From the NCBI GenBank assembly GCA_029880265.1, contig JAOUOT010000004.1, positions 1 through 64,000 of the forward strand: a DNA stretch of 64,000 bases, given 5' to 3'. Within the stretch, counting starts at the first letter, position 1. Every line of letters begins with the position of its first letter. The notes beneath the pieces are model-generated. The model searched no databases and was not told the DNA's origin. It saw nothing but the letters and a program-made list of their open reading frames with translations. This stretch comes from Spirochaetia bacterium. GTDB taxonomy: Bacteria > Spirochaetota > Leptospiria > Turneriellales > JAOUOS01. Positions 25,972 to 35,652 of the stretch are shown in pieces. Both the position numbers and the translations under genes were made by a program.

Positions 25972-26697
25972 ATGACTTATGAAAATAAAATGCGTTCGGT
26001 TATTAAAGCGATTTCATGGCGTTTTTTCGCGACGCTTCAAACGGCTTTAATTGTCTGGGTTATTACCGGCGAAATAAAACTTGCGGTAAGCGCAGGCGTA
26101 ATTGACGTTATCATTAAGATAATCTCTTATTTTATTCATGAAAGGGTCTGGAACAGTGTAAAGTATGGCAGAACAGATCGTCCGTCTTTTGTTCTTTGGT
26201 TTACCGGGCTATCGGGAGCAGGCAAAACAACCATTGCCACGGAGGTTTATCATGAATTACAAAAAGAAGAGTACAAAGTAGAGTATTTAGACGGCGACGT
26301 GATACGTTCGATTTTTCCCCAGACGGGGTTTACCAAAGAAGAACGAAACAGGCATTTAGGAAGGGTATCTTATCTGGCAAGTACCCTTTCAAAAAACGGT
26401 ATTTCGGTGATTGCCGCGTTTATATCTCCTTATAAAGAATCGAGAAAATTTGCAAGAAGTCTATGCGAAAATTTTATTGAAGTCTATTTAAGCACGCCCG
26501 TAGAAGAGTGCGAAAAAAGAGACGTTAAAGGCTTGTATAAAAAGGCAAGAGACGGCAAAATAAAACATTTTACCGGCATTAATGACCCTTATGAAGAGCC
26601 TGAAAACCCAGAAATTGTAATTGATACTTCAAGCAAAAATCTTTTTGAATCAAAAAAGGTAGTGATCGATTATCTGAAGCAAAAAGAATTAATTTGA
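25972..26697 (+). CDS. cysC: Fusion of DUF2061 membrane domain with adenylyl-sulfate (APS) kinase
   Basis: A 241-residue protein. Residues about 5-63 form a DUF2061 domain with two hydrophobic helices (RFFATLQTALIVWVITG and VIDVIIKIISYFIHERVW). Residues about 72-240 are an APS kinase with Walker A GLSGAGKTT (79-87), the YLDGDVIRSIFP substrate loop, GFTKEERNRHLGRV, and the lid HFTGINDPYEEPENPEI. APS kinase makes PAPS, the sulfate donor. Its placement inside a polysaccharide locus and its membrane anchor suggest PAPS supply for sulfation of surface glycans. No sulfotransferase is evident in the window, which leaves the purpose open. Confidence 0.9.
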   Translation: MTYENKMRSVIKAISWRFFATLQTALIVWVITGEIKLAVSAGVIDVIIKIISYFIHERVWNSVKYGRTDRPSFVLWFTGLSGAGKTTIATEVYHELQKEEYKVEYLDGDVIRSIFPQTGFTKEERNRHLGRVSYLASTLSKNGISVIAAFISPYKESRKFARSLCENFIEVYLSTPVEECEKRDVKGLYKKARDGKIKHFTGINDPYEEPENPEIVIDTSSKNLFESKKVVIDYLKQKELI

Positions 26698-26794
26698 AAA
26701 GCATGAGGTTATTAAAGAAAATTAATATTGCCGTTATTGATATAAAGCATCAAAAGTCGATTTCTAAATTGGCAAAATTAAAAGGAATCATTCT

Positions 26795-27727
26795 ATGAGA
26801 ATTCTTGTGACAGGAGGCGCGGGGTTTATAGGCTCTCATTTGATTGAGAAACTGCTATCAATGGATAATCATGTAATTTGCTTAGATAACCTATATACCG
26901 GCAGCAAAGAGAATATTAAAAAATTTAACGAAAACAAGAATTTTGAATTTATCTTACATGATATAATAAATTCAATAGACCTTAAGGTCGATCAAATCTA
27001 TAATATGGCGTGTCCCGCATCGCCTGTACATTATCAAAGAGATCCCGTGCAGACAATGAAAACATCTGTGTATGGCATTTTAAATATGGTCGAGCTGGCG
27101 GTTAAAAATAAGGCAACATTACTGCACGCCTCTACTTCAGAGGTCTATGGCGATCCTGAAATACATCCTCAAACAGAAACCTATAAAGGAAGCGTAAATC
27201 CCATTGGGCCAAGGGCATGTTATGACGAAGGCAAAAGAGCCGCCGAGACAATCTGTTTTGACTATTACCGCCAGCATGGTTTGAAACTCAAACTCATAAG
27301 AATATTTAATACTTACGGGCCCCGCATGGATAAAAACGACGGAAGGGTTGTCAGTAATTTTATCGTACAGGCCCTGACGGGAAGCGATATTACCATCTAC
27401 GGAGACGGCTCTCAAACCCGAAGCTTTTGCTATATAGACGATCTGGTTAATGGAATTATTTCTATGATGAATTCCGATGATTCTTTTTCAGGCCCCGTGA
27501 ATTTAGGCAACCCTGGCGAATTTACCATAAAAGAGCTGGCCGAAAAAGTGATAAAGCTGACAAATTCAAAAAGTAAAGTGATTTATAAAAATCTGCCGGC
27601 AGACGATCCCGTGCGAAGAAGACCCGATATCAACTTGGCCCAATCTCAATTAAAATGGCGGCCACAAGTTTTACTAAATGAAGGGCTTGAAAAAACAATC
27701 GAATACTTTCAGGGTATCTTAAACTAG
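26795..27727 (+). CDS. UDP-glucuronate decarboxylase (UDP-xylose synthase) type SDR
   Basis: A 310-residue extended short-chain dehydrogenase. Beside the NAD loop [11 protein letters not shown] it shows features specific to UDP-xylose synthases: [35 protein letters not shown], and [14 protein letters not shown] with the catalytic Tyr-x-x-x-Lys. Reaction: UDP-glucuronate to UDP-xylose plus CO2 via a 4-keto intermediate. The substrate comes from Ugd, encoded 0.9 kb upstream. AAAGGAA precedes the ATG. Confidence 0.9.
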   Translation: MRILVTGGAGFIGSHLIEKLLSMDNHVICLDNLYTGSKENIKKFNENKNFEFILHDIINSIDLKVDQIYNMACPASPVHYQRDPVQTMKTSVYGILNMVELAVKNKATLLHASTSEVYGDPEIHPQTETYKGSVNPIGPRACYDEGKRAAETICFDYYRQHGLKLKLIRIFNTYGPRMDKNDGRVVSNFIVQALTGSDITIYGDGSQTRSFCYIDDLVNGIISMMNSDDSFSGPVNLGNPGEFTIKELAEKVIKLTNSKSKVIYKNLPADDPVRRRPDINLAQSQLKWRPQVLLNEGLEKTIEYFQGILN

Positions 27728-27736
27728 AAGCGTATT

Positions 27737-28654
27737 ATGAAAATTCTTGTAACAGGCGGCGCTGGCTTTATAGGTTCTCATATCGCAGACAGGTTGTTGG
27801 CAAATAAACATTCTGTCGCCATTGTCGACAACCTTACAACTGGCAAGAAAGAAAACATCCCGCGAGAAGCGCAATTTTACGAAGCCGATATTTGCGATAA
27901 ACACATTGCAGAAATATTTGAGAAAGAAAAGCCCCAGATACTGGTTCATCAGGCCGCTCAAATTAATGTAAGAGCCTCGGTTGACGACCCCGGTTATGAC
28001 GCCTCGATAAATATCATAGGCTCTATCAATTTATTAGAATGCGCCCGAAAATATGGCGTACAAAAGGTAATATTTGCCTCAACCGGCGGAGCTATTTACG
28101 GCGAACAGGAGTACTTTCCCGCTGACGAGAACCATCCGCAAAACCCCGTATCGCCCTATGGCATAGCGAAACTTTCGGTTGAAAAATATCTGTACTATTA
28201 CAAGGTTCAATATGGCCTCGATTTTGTTTCGCTTCGTTACGCGAACGTGTACGGCCCGCGCCAGAACGCCAAAGGCGAAGCGGGCGTGGTCGCGATATTT
28301 TGCGAAAGAATGTTAAAAAACGAGCAGCCAATCATCAACGGAGACGGCAGACAAACCAGAGACTATGTGTATGTCGCCGATGTCGCCGAATATAACATTC
28401 GGGCGGTTGAAAGCGATGCCTCGGGTATCTTTAATATAGGAACATCAAAAGAAATCAACGTAAACGAAATATTTTATTTGATAAAAAATGAACTAAAGTC
28501 AGAAGCGCCTGAAGTTCACGGAGACGCCAAAGGGGGCGAGCAGTTAAGAAGCGTCATTACTTTTCAAAAGGCAAATGAAACATTTGGTCATGAGCCGCAG
28601 GTTCAAATTGAAGAGGGAATAAGAAAAACGGCAAAGTGGTTTCAGCAGGGTTGA
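27737..28654 (+). CDS. NAD-dependent epimerase, UDP-glucose 4-epimerase-like
   Basis: A 305-residue extended SDR with [52 protein letters not shown], the catalytic SPYGIAKLSVEKYLYYY and RDYVYVADVAEYNIRAV. These motifs are those of compact GalE-type enzymes that interconvert UDP-glucose and UDP-galactose or their derivatives. It begins 9 bases after the UDP-xylose synthase-type gene, so both are made together. The exact sugar is uncertain, because GalE, Gne and uronate epimerases share these motifs. Confidence 0.88.
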   Translation: MKILVTGGAGFIGSHIADRLLANKHSVAIVDNLTTGKKENIPREAQFYEADICDKHIAEIFEKEKPQILVHQAAQINVRASVDDPGYDASINIIGSINLLECARKYGVQKVIFASTGGAIYGEQEYFPADENHPQNPVSPYGIAKLSVEKYLYYYKVQYGLDFVSLRYANVYGPRQNAKGEAGVVAIFCERMLKNEQPIINGDGRQTRDYVYVADVAEYNIRAVESDASGIFNIGTSKEINVNEIFYLIKNELKSEAPEVHGDAKGGEQLRSVITFQKANETFGHEPQVQIEEGIRKTAKWFQQG

Positions 28655-28697
28655 TATCATCTAAGTTACCCACCATTCTTTCTTTTTACGCGATACT

Positions 28698-30473
28698 ATG
28701 AATATTGATACAACAGCGAATATGCTGCGCAGATTATGGCGCCAGTTGACAAAAAAGAGAAGATACCAAATTGTGATTCTCTTCTTTTTCAATATTTTTG
28801 CTTCTTTTGCGGAGGTCATGGGTATAGGTTTGGTCGTTCCTTTTATTGGAGCCTTAACAATGCCTGATAAATTATATGAACATGAGTTGATAAAACCTTT
28901 TTTTCCCATGTTGAATATAAGTTCTGCTGAAGAGATAATTTTACCGATGACAATAATTTTCGGAACAGGCGCATTTATTGCTTCAATAACGAGATTATCG
29001 CTTATTTATGTAAATCATAAAATGTCTAATGCCGTTGGTTTAGATGTCACTACAAGTATTTATAGAAGAATTTTATACCAGTCATATGATTATCATGTAA
29101 ATACAAATAGCAGTGAAATTTTGGGTTTAATAACCAAGACAAACCAGATTGTTCCCATGATTTTAATGCCGTCTTTTTCGTTGCTAAGTTCAATTTTGAT
29201 GCTCGTTTCTGTAATATCTCTACTTATAGCCATGGATCCTTTTCTTTCGATAATTGTTTTTTCGGGATTTGGTATATCTTATTTTTTAATCGCATTTACA
29301 ATCAGAAAGCGAATTAGAAGAAACAGCGAGATTTTTGCAATAGAAGTTGTAAAAAATACAAAAGCTGTTCAGGAGGGGCTAGGGGGTATTCGAGATATTC
29401 TATTAGACGGAAGCCAGGAATTATATGCAAGAATATTCAATACCTCAAGCTATAGATTAAGAAAGGTGAATATCATACATTCTTTGCTTAACGCGGGTCC
29501 TAAATTCTTAATGGAATTTGTAGGAATGATGATGATAGCCCTTTTAGCTTATTCTTCATATGTTTATTCTGGCAGTATAAATTCTGTTCTACCAACACTG
29601 GGCGCTTTGGCTTTAGGCGCTCAACGAATGCTGCCCGTATTGCAGCAGGGATATTCGGCATGGGTAAATATCAAGAATTCACAGGCTTCATTTTCAGATA
29701 TTTTAAGTTCGCTTGAAAAACCGTTGCCGTCTCGCACACAGTATTTTCATAAAGATCCGTTGCCGTTTTCTGAGAAAATTCAATTGAGAAATTTAGCTTT
29801 CAGATATCAGAAAGAAATGCAGCTCATTTTAGATAAGGTCAGTCTCGATATTCCAAAAGGTTCGCGCATTGGTTTTATAGGCGCTACTGGCAGCGGGAAA
29901 AGCACTTTTATCGATATTATTATGGGATTATTAGAACCAACCGAGGGCAGTATAACAGTAGATGAACAGGAAATAAACGAAAAGAATATACGGGCCTGGC
30001 AACTGAATATTGCTCATGTACCGCAGAGTATTTATTTATCAGACAGTTCAATTGCCGAAAATATCGCTTTGGGAGTTCCCTTTGAAGATATAGATCATGA
30101 AAAAATAAAACAGGCTGCAAAGCAGGCCCAGATATCCAATTTTATTGAAAATCTAAAGGATGGCTATGGTACTTATGTAGGAGAGAGAGGTATTCGTCTT
30201 TCTGGCGGTCAAAGACAACGTATAGGAATTGCCCGAGCCTTGTATAAAGACGCTAAGGTTATTGTTTTTGACGAAGCTACAAGCGCGCTTGACAATGAAA
30301 CCGAAAAGGCTATTATGAAGTCAATTAATCTGCTTGGCAACGATTTAACCATACTTATGATTGCGCACCGGTTATCAACAGTAAAAAATTGTGATAAAAT
30401 TATTGAGTTAGAAGATGGCAAAATATTAAGAGAAGGAAGTTACAAAGAATTATTTGAAGCAGAGAAATTATGA
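28698..30473 (+). CDS. ABC exporter half-transporter, PglK/MsbA-like flippase
   Basis: A 591-residue protein with six membrane helices (residues ~25-320) and a C-terminal ATPase. Walker A is GATGSGKST, the Q-loop is in HVPQSIYLSD, the signature is LSGGQRQRIGIARAL, Walker B is VIVFDEATSALD, and the switch is MIAHRLSTV. A fused permease and ATPase inside a glycan locus is typical of lipid-linked-oligosaccharide flippases such as PglK. It is distinct from the Wzm/Wzt pair at 50.0-52.3 kb, so the locus encodes two ABC systems, which may export different glycans. Confidence 0.88.
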   Translation: MNIDTTANMLRRLWRQLTKKRRYQIVILFFFNIFASFAEVMGIGLVVPFIGALTMPDKLYEHELIKPFFPMLNISSAEEIILPMTIIFGTGAFIASITRLSLIYVNHKMSNAVGLDVTTSIYRRILYQSYDYHVNTNSSEILGLITKTNQIVPMILMPSFSLLSSILMLVSVISLLIAMDPFLSIIVFSGFGISYFLIAFTIRKRIRRNSEIFAIEVVKNTKAVQEGLGGIRDILLDGSQELYARIFNTSSYRLRKVNIIHSLLNAGPKFLMEFVGMMMIALLAYSSYVYSGSINSVLPTLGALALGAQRMLPVLQQGYSAWVNIKNSQASFSDILSSLEKPLPSRTQYFHKDPLPFSEKIQLRNLAFRYQKEMQLILDKVSLDIPKGSRIGFIGATGSGKSTFIDIIMGLLEPTEGSITVDEQEINEKNIRAWQLNIAHVPQSIYLSDSSIAENIALGVPFEDIDHEKIKQAAKQAQISNFIENLKDGYGTYVGERGIRLSGGQRQRIGIARALYKDAKVIVFDEATSALDNETEKAIMKSINLLGNDLTILMIAHRLSTVKNCDKIIELEDGKILREGSYKELFEAEKL

Positions 30474-30486
30474 AATTGAGAAAGAA

Positions 30487-30535
30487 GTTCGATTCGGCTT
30501 TTCAGGCGCGATTAGCATTTAAAGCCGAATCGAAC
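30487..30535. repeat. Perfect 15-bp inverted repeat downstream of the ABC gene
   Basis: GTTCGATTCGGCTTT (30487-30501) is the exact reverse complement of 30521-30535; the loop is 19 bases. No T-run follows on either strand, so it is not a textbook terminator. It could stabilise the 3' end of the transcript or be a protein site. Confidence 0.8.
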
Positions 30536-30665
30536 ATGAAAAGACAATGAGCCAAATAGCATCAAAATATAAGGTTTATGCTAATCAAGTTGGCTTTTAG
30601 AAAAAAGAGCTACTTTCAAAATTGCCCTATCTTTTCGGAAAAAAATAATAAGAATTTTACGATCT

Positions 30666-31478
30666 ATGAAAAAAATAATATTAAAATATATTAATTATTT
30701 TCCATTTAGTTCAATATTTCTGGCAAGACTTCAAGGCTTAATAAAGTTCGTTCAGTTGCCTGTAGATGTAATAAAAGCATTTAGAGATTATCGTTTATTA
30801 AAGAAAAGTTTTTCAAAGTCTGAACATCGTTTCTCCCTTTCTTTTCGTACAGGCGAGTTTTATTTAACCGATAAAACATCAAATACTTTGTTTGACGCGC
30901 ACTATATTTATCATCCGGCATGGGCAGCCAGAGCGTTGAAAAAGATTAATCCTACTAAGCATATCGATATATCTTCAACTCTGCATTTTTGTTCTATCGT
31001 ATCATCATTTATTCCCGTTGAATTTTATGATTATCGGCCCGCTCAGCTTAAATTATCAGACTTAACCTCAAAGCATGCAGATTTATTGAAACTGCCCTTT
31101 AAAGATAATAGTGTAAAATCATTATCGTGTATGCATACTGTTGAACATGTAGGCCTTGGTAGATATGGAGACAAGATTGATTATGACGGAGATCTGAAGG
31201 CAATTGAAGAGTTGAAACGCGTTCTGGCGCAAAACGGAGATTTATTATTTGTTGTTCCGCTTGGAAAACCAAAGCTCGTCTTTAATGCTCATCGAATTTA
31301 TTCTTATGATCAGATAATAAATTATTTTAATGGTTTTAGTCTGAAAGAATTTGCTCTTATTCCAGATTTTTCAAATGGTGGCGGAATAATAAAAAATGCC
31401 AGTAAAAAATTAGTTGATAACCAAAAATGGGGATGCGGTTGTTTTTGGTTTAGAAAAGAAAAACCTAATAAAAGATGA
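30666..31478 (+). CDS. DUF268 / methyltransferase-like protein
   Basis: A 270-residue protein. The core CMHTVEHVGLGRYGDKIDYDG is the mark of the DUF268 family, which has a class I methyltransferase-like fold. HIDISSTLHFCSIVSSFIPV and YDYRPAQL precede it, and LLFVVPLGKPKLVFNAHRIYS follows. The SAM glycine loop is weak, so catalysis is uncertain. It overlaps the next gene by 4 bases (ATGA) and so is translationally coupled with a fucosyltransferase-like protein. Likely role: modifying a glycan or its precursor. Confidence 0.82.
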   Translation: MKKIILKYINYFPFSSIFLARLQGLIKFVQLPVDVIKAFRDYRLLKKSFSKSEHRFSLSFRTGEFYLTDKTSNTLFDAHYIYHPAWAARALKKINPTKHIDISSTLHFCSIVSSFIPVEFYDYRPAQLKLSDLTSKHADLLKLPFKDNSVKSLSCMHTVEHVGLGRYGDKIDYDGDLKAIEELKRVLAQNGDLLFVVPLGKPKLVFNAHRIYSYDQIINYFNGFSLKEFALIPDFSNGGGIIKNASKKLVDNQKWGCGCFWFRKEKPNKR

Positions 31479-32332
31479 TCATTTTTTTTCAATCTGGCAG
31501 GCTCGGTAACCAGATATTTCAATATCTATTCTTAAAAAATAAATTACAAAAGAATAAAGAGAAAATTATATTAATAGGTTTTAAAGAATTATCAAAACTA
31601 TTATTTATTAAAGATATATTCATATTGCCATTAAAACGAGATTCTTATCTTTTTTTAATATTACGGCGAATAGCCAGAATTTTCGTTAAGCATAAGATTG
31701 TATCTACCACAAAAATAATAAAGAAAGAGTATTCGGGATATTTGACTGAGACAGCGGAAACTAAATATATTAGAGGATTTTTTACTAATATAAATTTGGT
31801 TCAGCAAGGGTATTTTCAAGACGGCAGTTTATGGACCAAGAAAGATATGAATGATATGAAAATTAAAGAAAATCATCTGTCAAGAGCTTTTGATATACTA
31901 AAATCTGTTCCGGTAAAGATGACCCCTGTTTTTATTCATGTTCGAAGAGGCGATTATCTTTCATGGGGTCCCTATAATAAGTCGGCTGCTTTGCCTATTG
32001 AGTATTATATAAACTCTATAAAGAAGTTTGATCTGAAAAAGACTTTTTTTATCGTATTGAGCGATGATAAAGAATATGTTCAAAATAAATTTCAGTTTAT
32101 TAAAAATAAAAAAATATTATGTGAAGACCAATATTTAGATTTTTCTGTCATGACTTTATGCTCTGGAGGTATTTTGTCTGCAAGCAGCTTTTCATACTGG
32201 GGAGCTATGCTCATGCTAAAGAATAAACCAAAAGCCCCTATATATGCCCCAAATTACTGGGCTGGTTTTCAATCTAAAATATGGTTTCCTTATAAAATAA
32301 AAAACAAGCTTTTTCATTATATAAGTGTTTAA
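31475..32332 (+). CDS. GT11-family alpha-1,2-fucosyltransferase-like protein
   Basis: A 285-residue protein with the two GT11 signatures: GRLGNQIFQYLFLKNKL near the N-terminus and VFIHVRRGDYLSWG (the GDP-fucose-binding HxRRxDY) near residue 155. LSDDKEYVQNKF and GGILSASSFSYWGAMLML follow. It would add fucose from GDP-fucose, which gmd and fcl at 44.2-46.4 kb supply. It is coupled to the upstream DUF268 gene. Confidence 0.88.
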   Translation: MIIFFQSGRLGNQIFQYLFLKNKLQKNKEKIILIGFKELSKLLFIKDIFILPLKRDSYLFLILRRIARIFVKHKIVSTTKIIKKEYSGYLTETAETKYIRGFFTNINLVQQGYFQDGSLWTKKDMNDMKIKENHLSRAFDILKSVPVKMTPVFIHVRRGDYLSWGPYNKSAALPIEYYINSIKKFDLKKTFFIVLSDDKEYVQNKFQFIKNKKILCEDQYLDFSVMTLCSGGILSASSFSYWGAMLMLKNKPKAPIYAPNYWAGFQSKIWFPYKIKNKLFHYISV

Positions 32333-32362
32333 TAAAAATAAAACTTGGCCAATTAAATAAAT

Positions 32363-33322
32363 ATGAAAAAAAATGCAGAAAATTTTTCTACATCGGTCTT
32401 ATTTTTAACATTCAATCGCCTTGAAACCACAAAAAAAGTATTTGAAGAAATCAAAAAAGCAAAACCGCCAAGATTATATATTGCCTCTGACGGGCCTAGA
32501 AAAGAAAAGCCTGATGAAGATGAAACTGTAAAAGCCGTAAGAGATTATATCTTAAGTAATATTGATTGGGATTGCGATGTAAAAACTCTATTCCGGAGAA
32601 AAAATTTAGGCTGTAAAATAGCAGTCAGCACCGCTATCGACTGGTTTTTTAAAAATGAAGAAATGGGTATTATTTTAGAAGACGATTGCCTTCCTAATCA
32701 AAGTTTTTTTCGATTTTGTGAGGAATTATTAGAACGTTATACGGATGATGAACGAATAATGATGGTGTGTGGAACAAATATGGCAGAAACATGGAACTCC
32801 GAAAAACAAAATTATCATTTTTCAATTTATGGGAGTATTTGGGGTTGGGCCTCTTGGCGTCGCGCATGGCAGCATTATGATGTTAATATTAATCTATGGG
32901 GGAATAGCTATGCCAAACAGGCAATAAAAAACATATTCAATAATAAAAAACAATATAATTATCGAAAAAGGGTTTTTGAAAAAGTTTATAGGAAGAATAT
33001 AGATACTTGGGATTACCAATGGAGTTTTGCGCGTATGATAAATTCAGGATTGACAATTGTCCCGTCAAGAAATCTGGTTTCTAATATTGGTTTTGGAGAG
33101 AATGCAACCCATACTACCGGGGAAAATGCAAAAAAATTAAGCATATCGCAACATGATTTATTATGGCCATTAAAAAAACCGGAAATAGTTGTCGTTGACA
33201 AAGAATATGATGATACTTGTTTTAAAATCATAACGGGTAACTACGGAATATTTTATAAAATAAAAAGAAAGTTTGTTTTTTATTTAAGAAAAATTAGAAA
33301 TCTTTTTATGAGGGCACATTAA
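32363..33322 (+). CDS. GT-A fold glycosyltransferase (HlpA-like)
   Basis: A 319-residue protein of the nucleotide-sugar transferase type seen in HlpA-like and GnT-I-like proteins. It shows VLFLTFNRLETTKKVFEEIKK, LYIASDGPRKEKPDEDE, RRKNLGCKIAVSTAIDWFF, the metal-binding IILEDDCLPNQSFF, and IYGSIWGWASWRRAW. The DD of the metal motif is intact. The sugar donor and acceptor are unknown. A short basic C-terminal helix may attach it to the inner face of the membrane. Confidence 0.82.
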   Translation: MKKNAENFSTSVLFLTFNRLETTKKVFEEIKKAKPPRLYIASDGPRKEKPDEDETVKAVRDYILSNIDWDCDVKTLFRRKNLGCKIAVSTAIDWFFKNEEMGIILEDDCLPNQSFFRFCEELLERYTDDERIMMVCGTNMAETWNSEKQNYHFSIYGSIWGWASWRRAWQHYDVNINLWGNSYAKQAIKNIFNNKKQYNYRKRVFEKVYRKNIDTWDYQWSFARMINSGLTIVPSRNLVSNIGFGENATHTTGENAKKLSISQHDLLWPLKKPEIVVVDKEYDDTCFKIITGNYGIFYKIKRKFVFYLRKIRNLFMRAH

Positions 33323-33343
33323 CTAATGTGAGTTTTATATATT

Positions 33344-34456
33344 ATGTTTTTTAAGATATTATTTTTATTAAAGATATTAAAATTTATTAATTGGATTAAT
33401 GTTTCGGGTAAAAAGAAAAAATATCCTAAGGTAATTCAATTGCCATTAACAAACAAATGCAATTCTAAATGTGTCATGTGTAATGTCTGGAAAATGTCCA
33501 ATTCAAATGAAATGACTATTGATGAGTTTGCTAAATATATGAAAGATCCCCTTTTTAAAAAAGTTAATTCAGTTGGAATCAATGGAGGTGAGCCTTCATT
33601 GATTCCCAATTTAGAAAAATATGCAGAAAAAATATTAGCTTTGCCTTCCATTAGAAGTTTAAATATTATTAGTAATGGTTTTAATAAAAATATATTAAAA
33701 CAAATAAGAAGCATATATGTTCTGTCTAAAGAAAAGGGAGTACATTTTCATGTTTCTATTTCGCTTGATGGCTATGAAGATGTTCACAACAAGATTAGAC
33801 GTATACCAAATGCTTTTAAGAAAGTTACATATGTAATTGATGAATTGCACACGAATAAAGAAAAATATTGTGATTCATTAGAAGTGGCATGCACCGTTAT
33901 GCAGCAAAATGTGGATTATTTAATTGAATTAGATACATATGCAAAGCAAAAAAATTATAATATGACTTATAGGCTTGCAGTATCGAATAAAAGAATTGGA
34001 AGTGAAAAAATTTTTTCAAAATATAGTGTTTTAGCTGAAGAAAAATGCATTCAAACAGCAAAAGAATTTTTTTATACAAAATATAAGCAAAGCCAAAGAG
34101 TGAGAGAAAAATATAAGTATTTTTTAATATTTCATTATCTTGGTTTTCGAATACCCAAAAGACTTTTTGCATGTCCTTGGCAAGATTCTGGAGTAACGAT
34201 AAATGCGCGTGGAGAACTTTTTTATTGCGCTGTAGAAAGTAAAATGATAGGCTCATTAAGGCATTCTATAGGAAAAAATATATTCTTCAAAGACGAAAAT
34301 ATTAAATATAGACAAGAGTTAATTAAAAACTATTGCGATCATTGCATTCATTATGTATTTAGACCCAATAGGAAAAGTTTATTAATTATACTTAATAATA
34401 TATTTCATGAAAAATATTATCCAGTTTGGTATAAACTAAAGGCCAAGTTTTTATGA
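33344..34456 (+). CDS. Radical SAM protein with C-terminal cysteine (SPASM-like) region
   Basis: A 370-residue enzyme. The cluster motif is Cys39-x3-Cys43-x2-Cys46 in LTNKCNSKCVMCNVWK, followed by the GGEP-type SAM motif in VGINGGEPSLIPNLEKY. The C-terminal part has several cysteines (FACPWQDSG, LFYCAVES, YCDHCIHYVF) that probably bind an auxiliary Fe-S cluster. Such enzymes carry out radical modifications of peptides, lipids or sugars. It overlaps the pyruvyl transferase-like gene by 4 bases, so the two may act on one substrate. The reaction is not predictable. Confidence 0.87.
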   Translation: MFFKILFLLKILKFINWINVSGKKKKYPKVIQLPLTNKCNSKCVMCNVWKMSNSNEMTIDEFAKYMKDPLFKKVNSVGINGGEPSLIPNLEKYAEKILALPSIRSLNIISNGFNKNILKQIRSIYVLSKEKGVHFHVSISLDGYEDVHNKIRRIPNAFKKVTYVIDELHTNKEKYCDSLEVACTVMQQNVDYLIELDTYAKQKNYNMTYRLAVSNKRIGSEKIFSKYSVLAEEKCIQTAKEFFYTKYKQSQRVREKYKYFLIFHYLGFRIPKRLFACPWQDSGVTINARGELFYCAVESKMIGSLRHSIGKNIFFKDENIKYRQELIKNYCDHCIHYVFRPNRKSLLIILNNIFHEKYYPVWYKLKAKFL

Positions 34457-35610
34457 GAATTGCTATTTTAGGATGGTATGGCACTGAAACAATAGGTGAT
34501 CGAGCAATTTTAGCCGGTTTATTATTCATTTTCAATAAGACATTTATAGATTATGAAATATCTTTGGGTAGTCTTTATCCATTTTTTACTGAGCGTACTA
34601 TCGATGAAGATAAGAGTTTTTACGAAAACATAATGAAAAAGAAAATAAATATAAAAATATTTGATTCAACTATATCGTCTCAATTGGATTCAGAGATAAA
34701 GTCATGTGATATTATTATCATGGGAGGCGGCCCTTTAATGCATATCAAACAGATGAATTTAATTGAATATGCTTTTAAGAAGGCGAAAAGACTCAAGAAA
34801 AAAACAGCTTTATTAGGCTGCGGTGTAGGTCCGCTGTTTAAGTCGTATTTTCAACGGTCACTATTAAAGATAGTTAAATATTCTGATATAATTATCCTTA
34901 GAGACAATTCTTCCAAAGAAAAATTGTATAGTATTGCGGATAAATATAGAGAAAAAATCCATAAGGATAGAGTCTATGTTAGTTTAGACCCTGCTGTTCA
35001 ATGCGCATTAGATTACATGAAGAATCATGATGCAGAAAAAAGGGGCAGTTATATTGCCGTTAATTTAAGAAAATTTCCTGTTTCATATGCTGAAAAAAAA
35101 ATTGCCAATTTAGTTGACTTGGCGTTAGTAAGTTATATAAGAAATATCGCTAAAAATAATTTAGAAAAGAAAATACGCTTAGTTCCCATGCATTATTTTT
35201 ATGTCGGTGATGATGATAGAGAATTTTTAAACTATATTCGTTTTCAATCGGGAATTAACAACATTGTTGTTCAAAATAAGAACTTGTCATTAATTGAAAC
35301 CATGAAGGTTTATCAAAATGCGCAATTTAATATTGGAATGAGATTTCATTCCATTGTCTTACAGACTGTTCTTCATGGTAATAACTATATTTTAGATTAT
35401 ACAGAGCCTGAAGAAGGAAAGATTGCAGGCTTTTTAAAAGATGTTGATCATCAGGGCTTTTACAAAAAAAGATATCTATCATTACAAAAAGATTATTCTG
35501 CATTAATCGCAAATTCTTTTAAGACATACCGAAATTTCATTAGCTTAGATAAAAGTTCAATGAATAAAAAATTAGCTATTTATGGAGAATTATTAAAACA
35601 GTTTTGCTAG
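34453..35610 (+). CDS. Polysaccharide pyruvyl transferase family protein
   Basis: A 385-residue protein with the family start MRIAILGWYGTETIGDRAIL, IIMGGGPLMHIKQMN, TALLGCGVGPLF, ILRDNSSKEKL, VSLDPAVQCAL, and the later ARMRFHS-type motif seen here as NIGMRFHSIVLQTVLHGN. These enzymes use phosphoenolpyruvate to place a pyruvate ketal on a sugar, giving negative charge. It is coupled to the radical SAM gene. Confidence 0.87.
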   Translation: MRIAILGWYGTETIGDRAILAGLLFIFNKTFIDYEISLGSLYPFFTERTIDEDKSFYENIMKKKINIKIFDSTISSQLDSEIKSCDIIIMGGGPLMHIKQMNLIEYAFKKAKRLKKKTALLGCGVGPLFKSYFQRSLLKIVKYSDIIILRDNSSKEKLYSIADKYREKIHKDRVYVSLDPAVQCALDYMKNHDAEKRGSYIAVNLRKFPVSYAEKKIANLVDLALVSYIRNIAKNNLEKKIRLVPMHYFYVGDDDREFLNYIRFQSGINNIVVQNKNLSLIETMKVYQNAQFNIGMRFHSIVLQTVLHGNNYILDYTEPEEGKIAGFLKDVDHQGFYKKRYLSLQKDYSALIANSFKTYRNFISLDKSSMNKKLAIYGELLKQFC

Positions 35611-35652
35611 TTTCCAATAAATTTAATAATTAGAAATGCGGGTATTTAAAAA

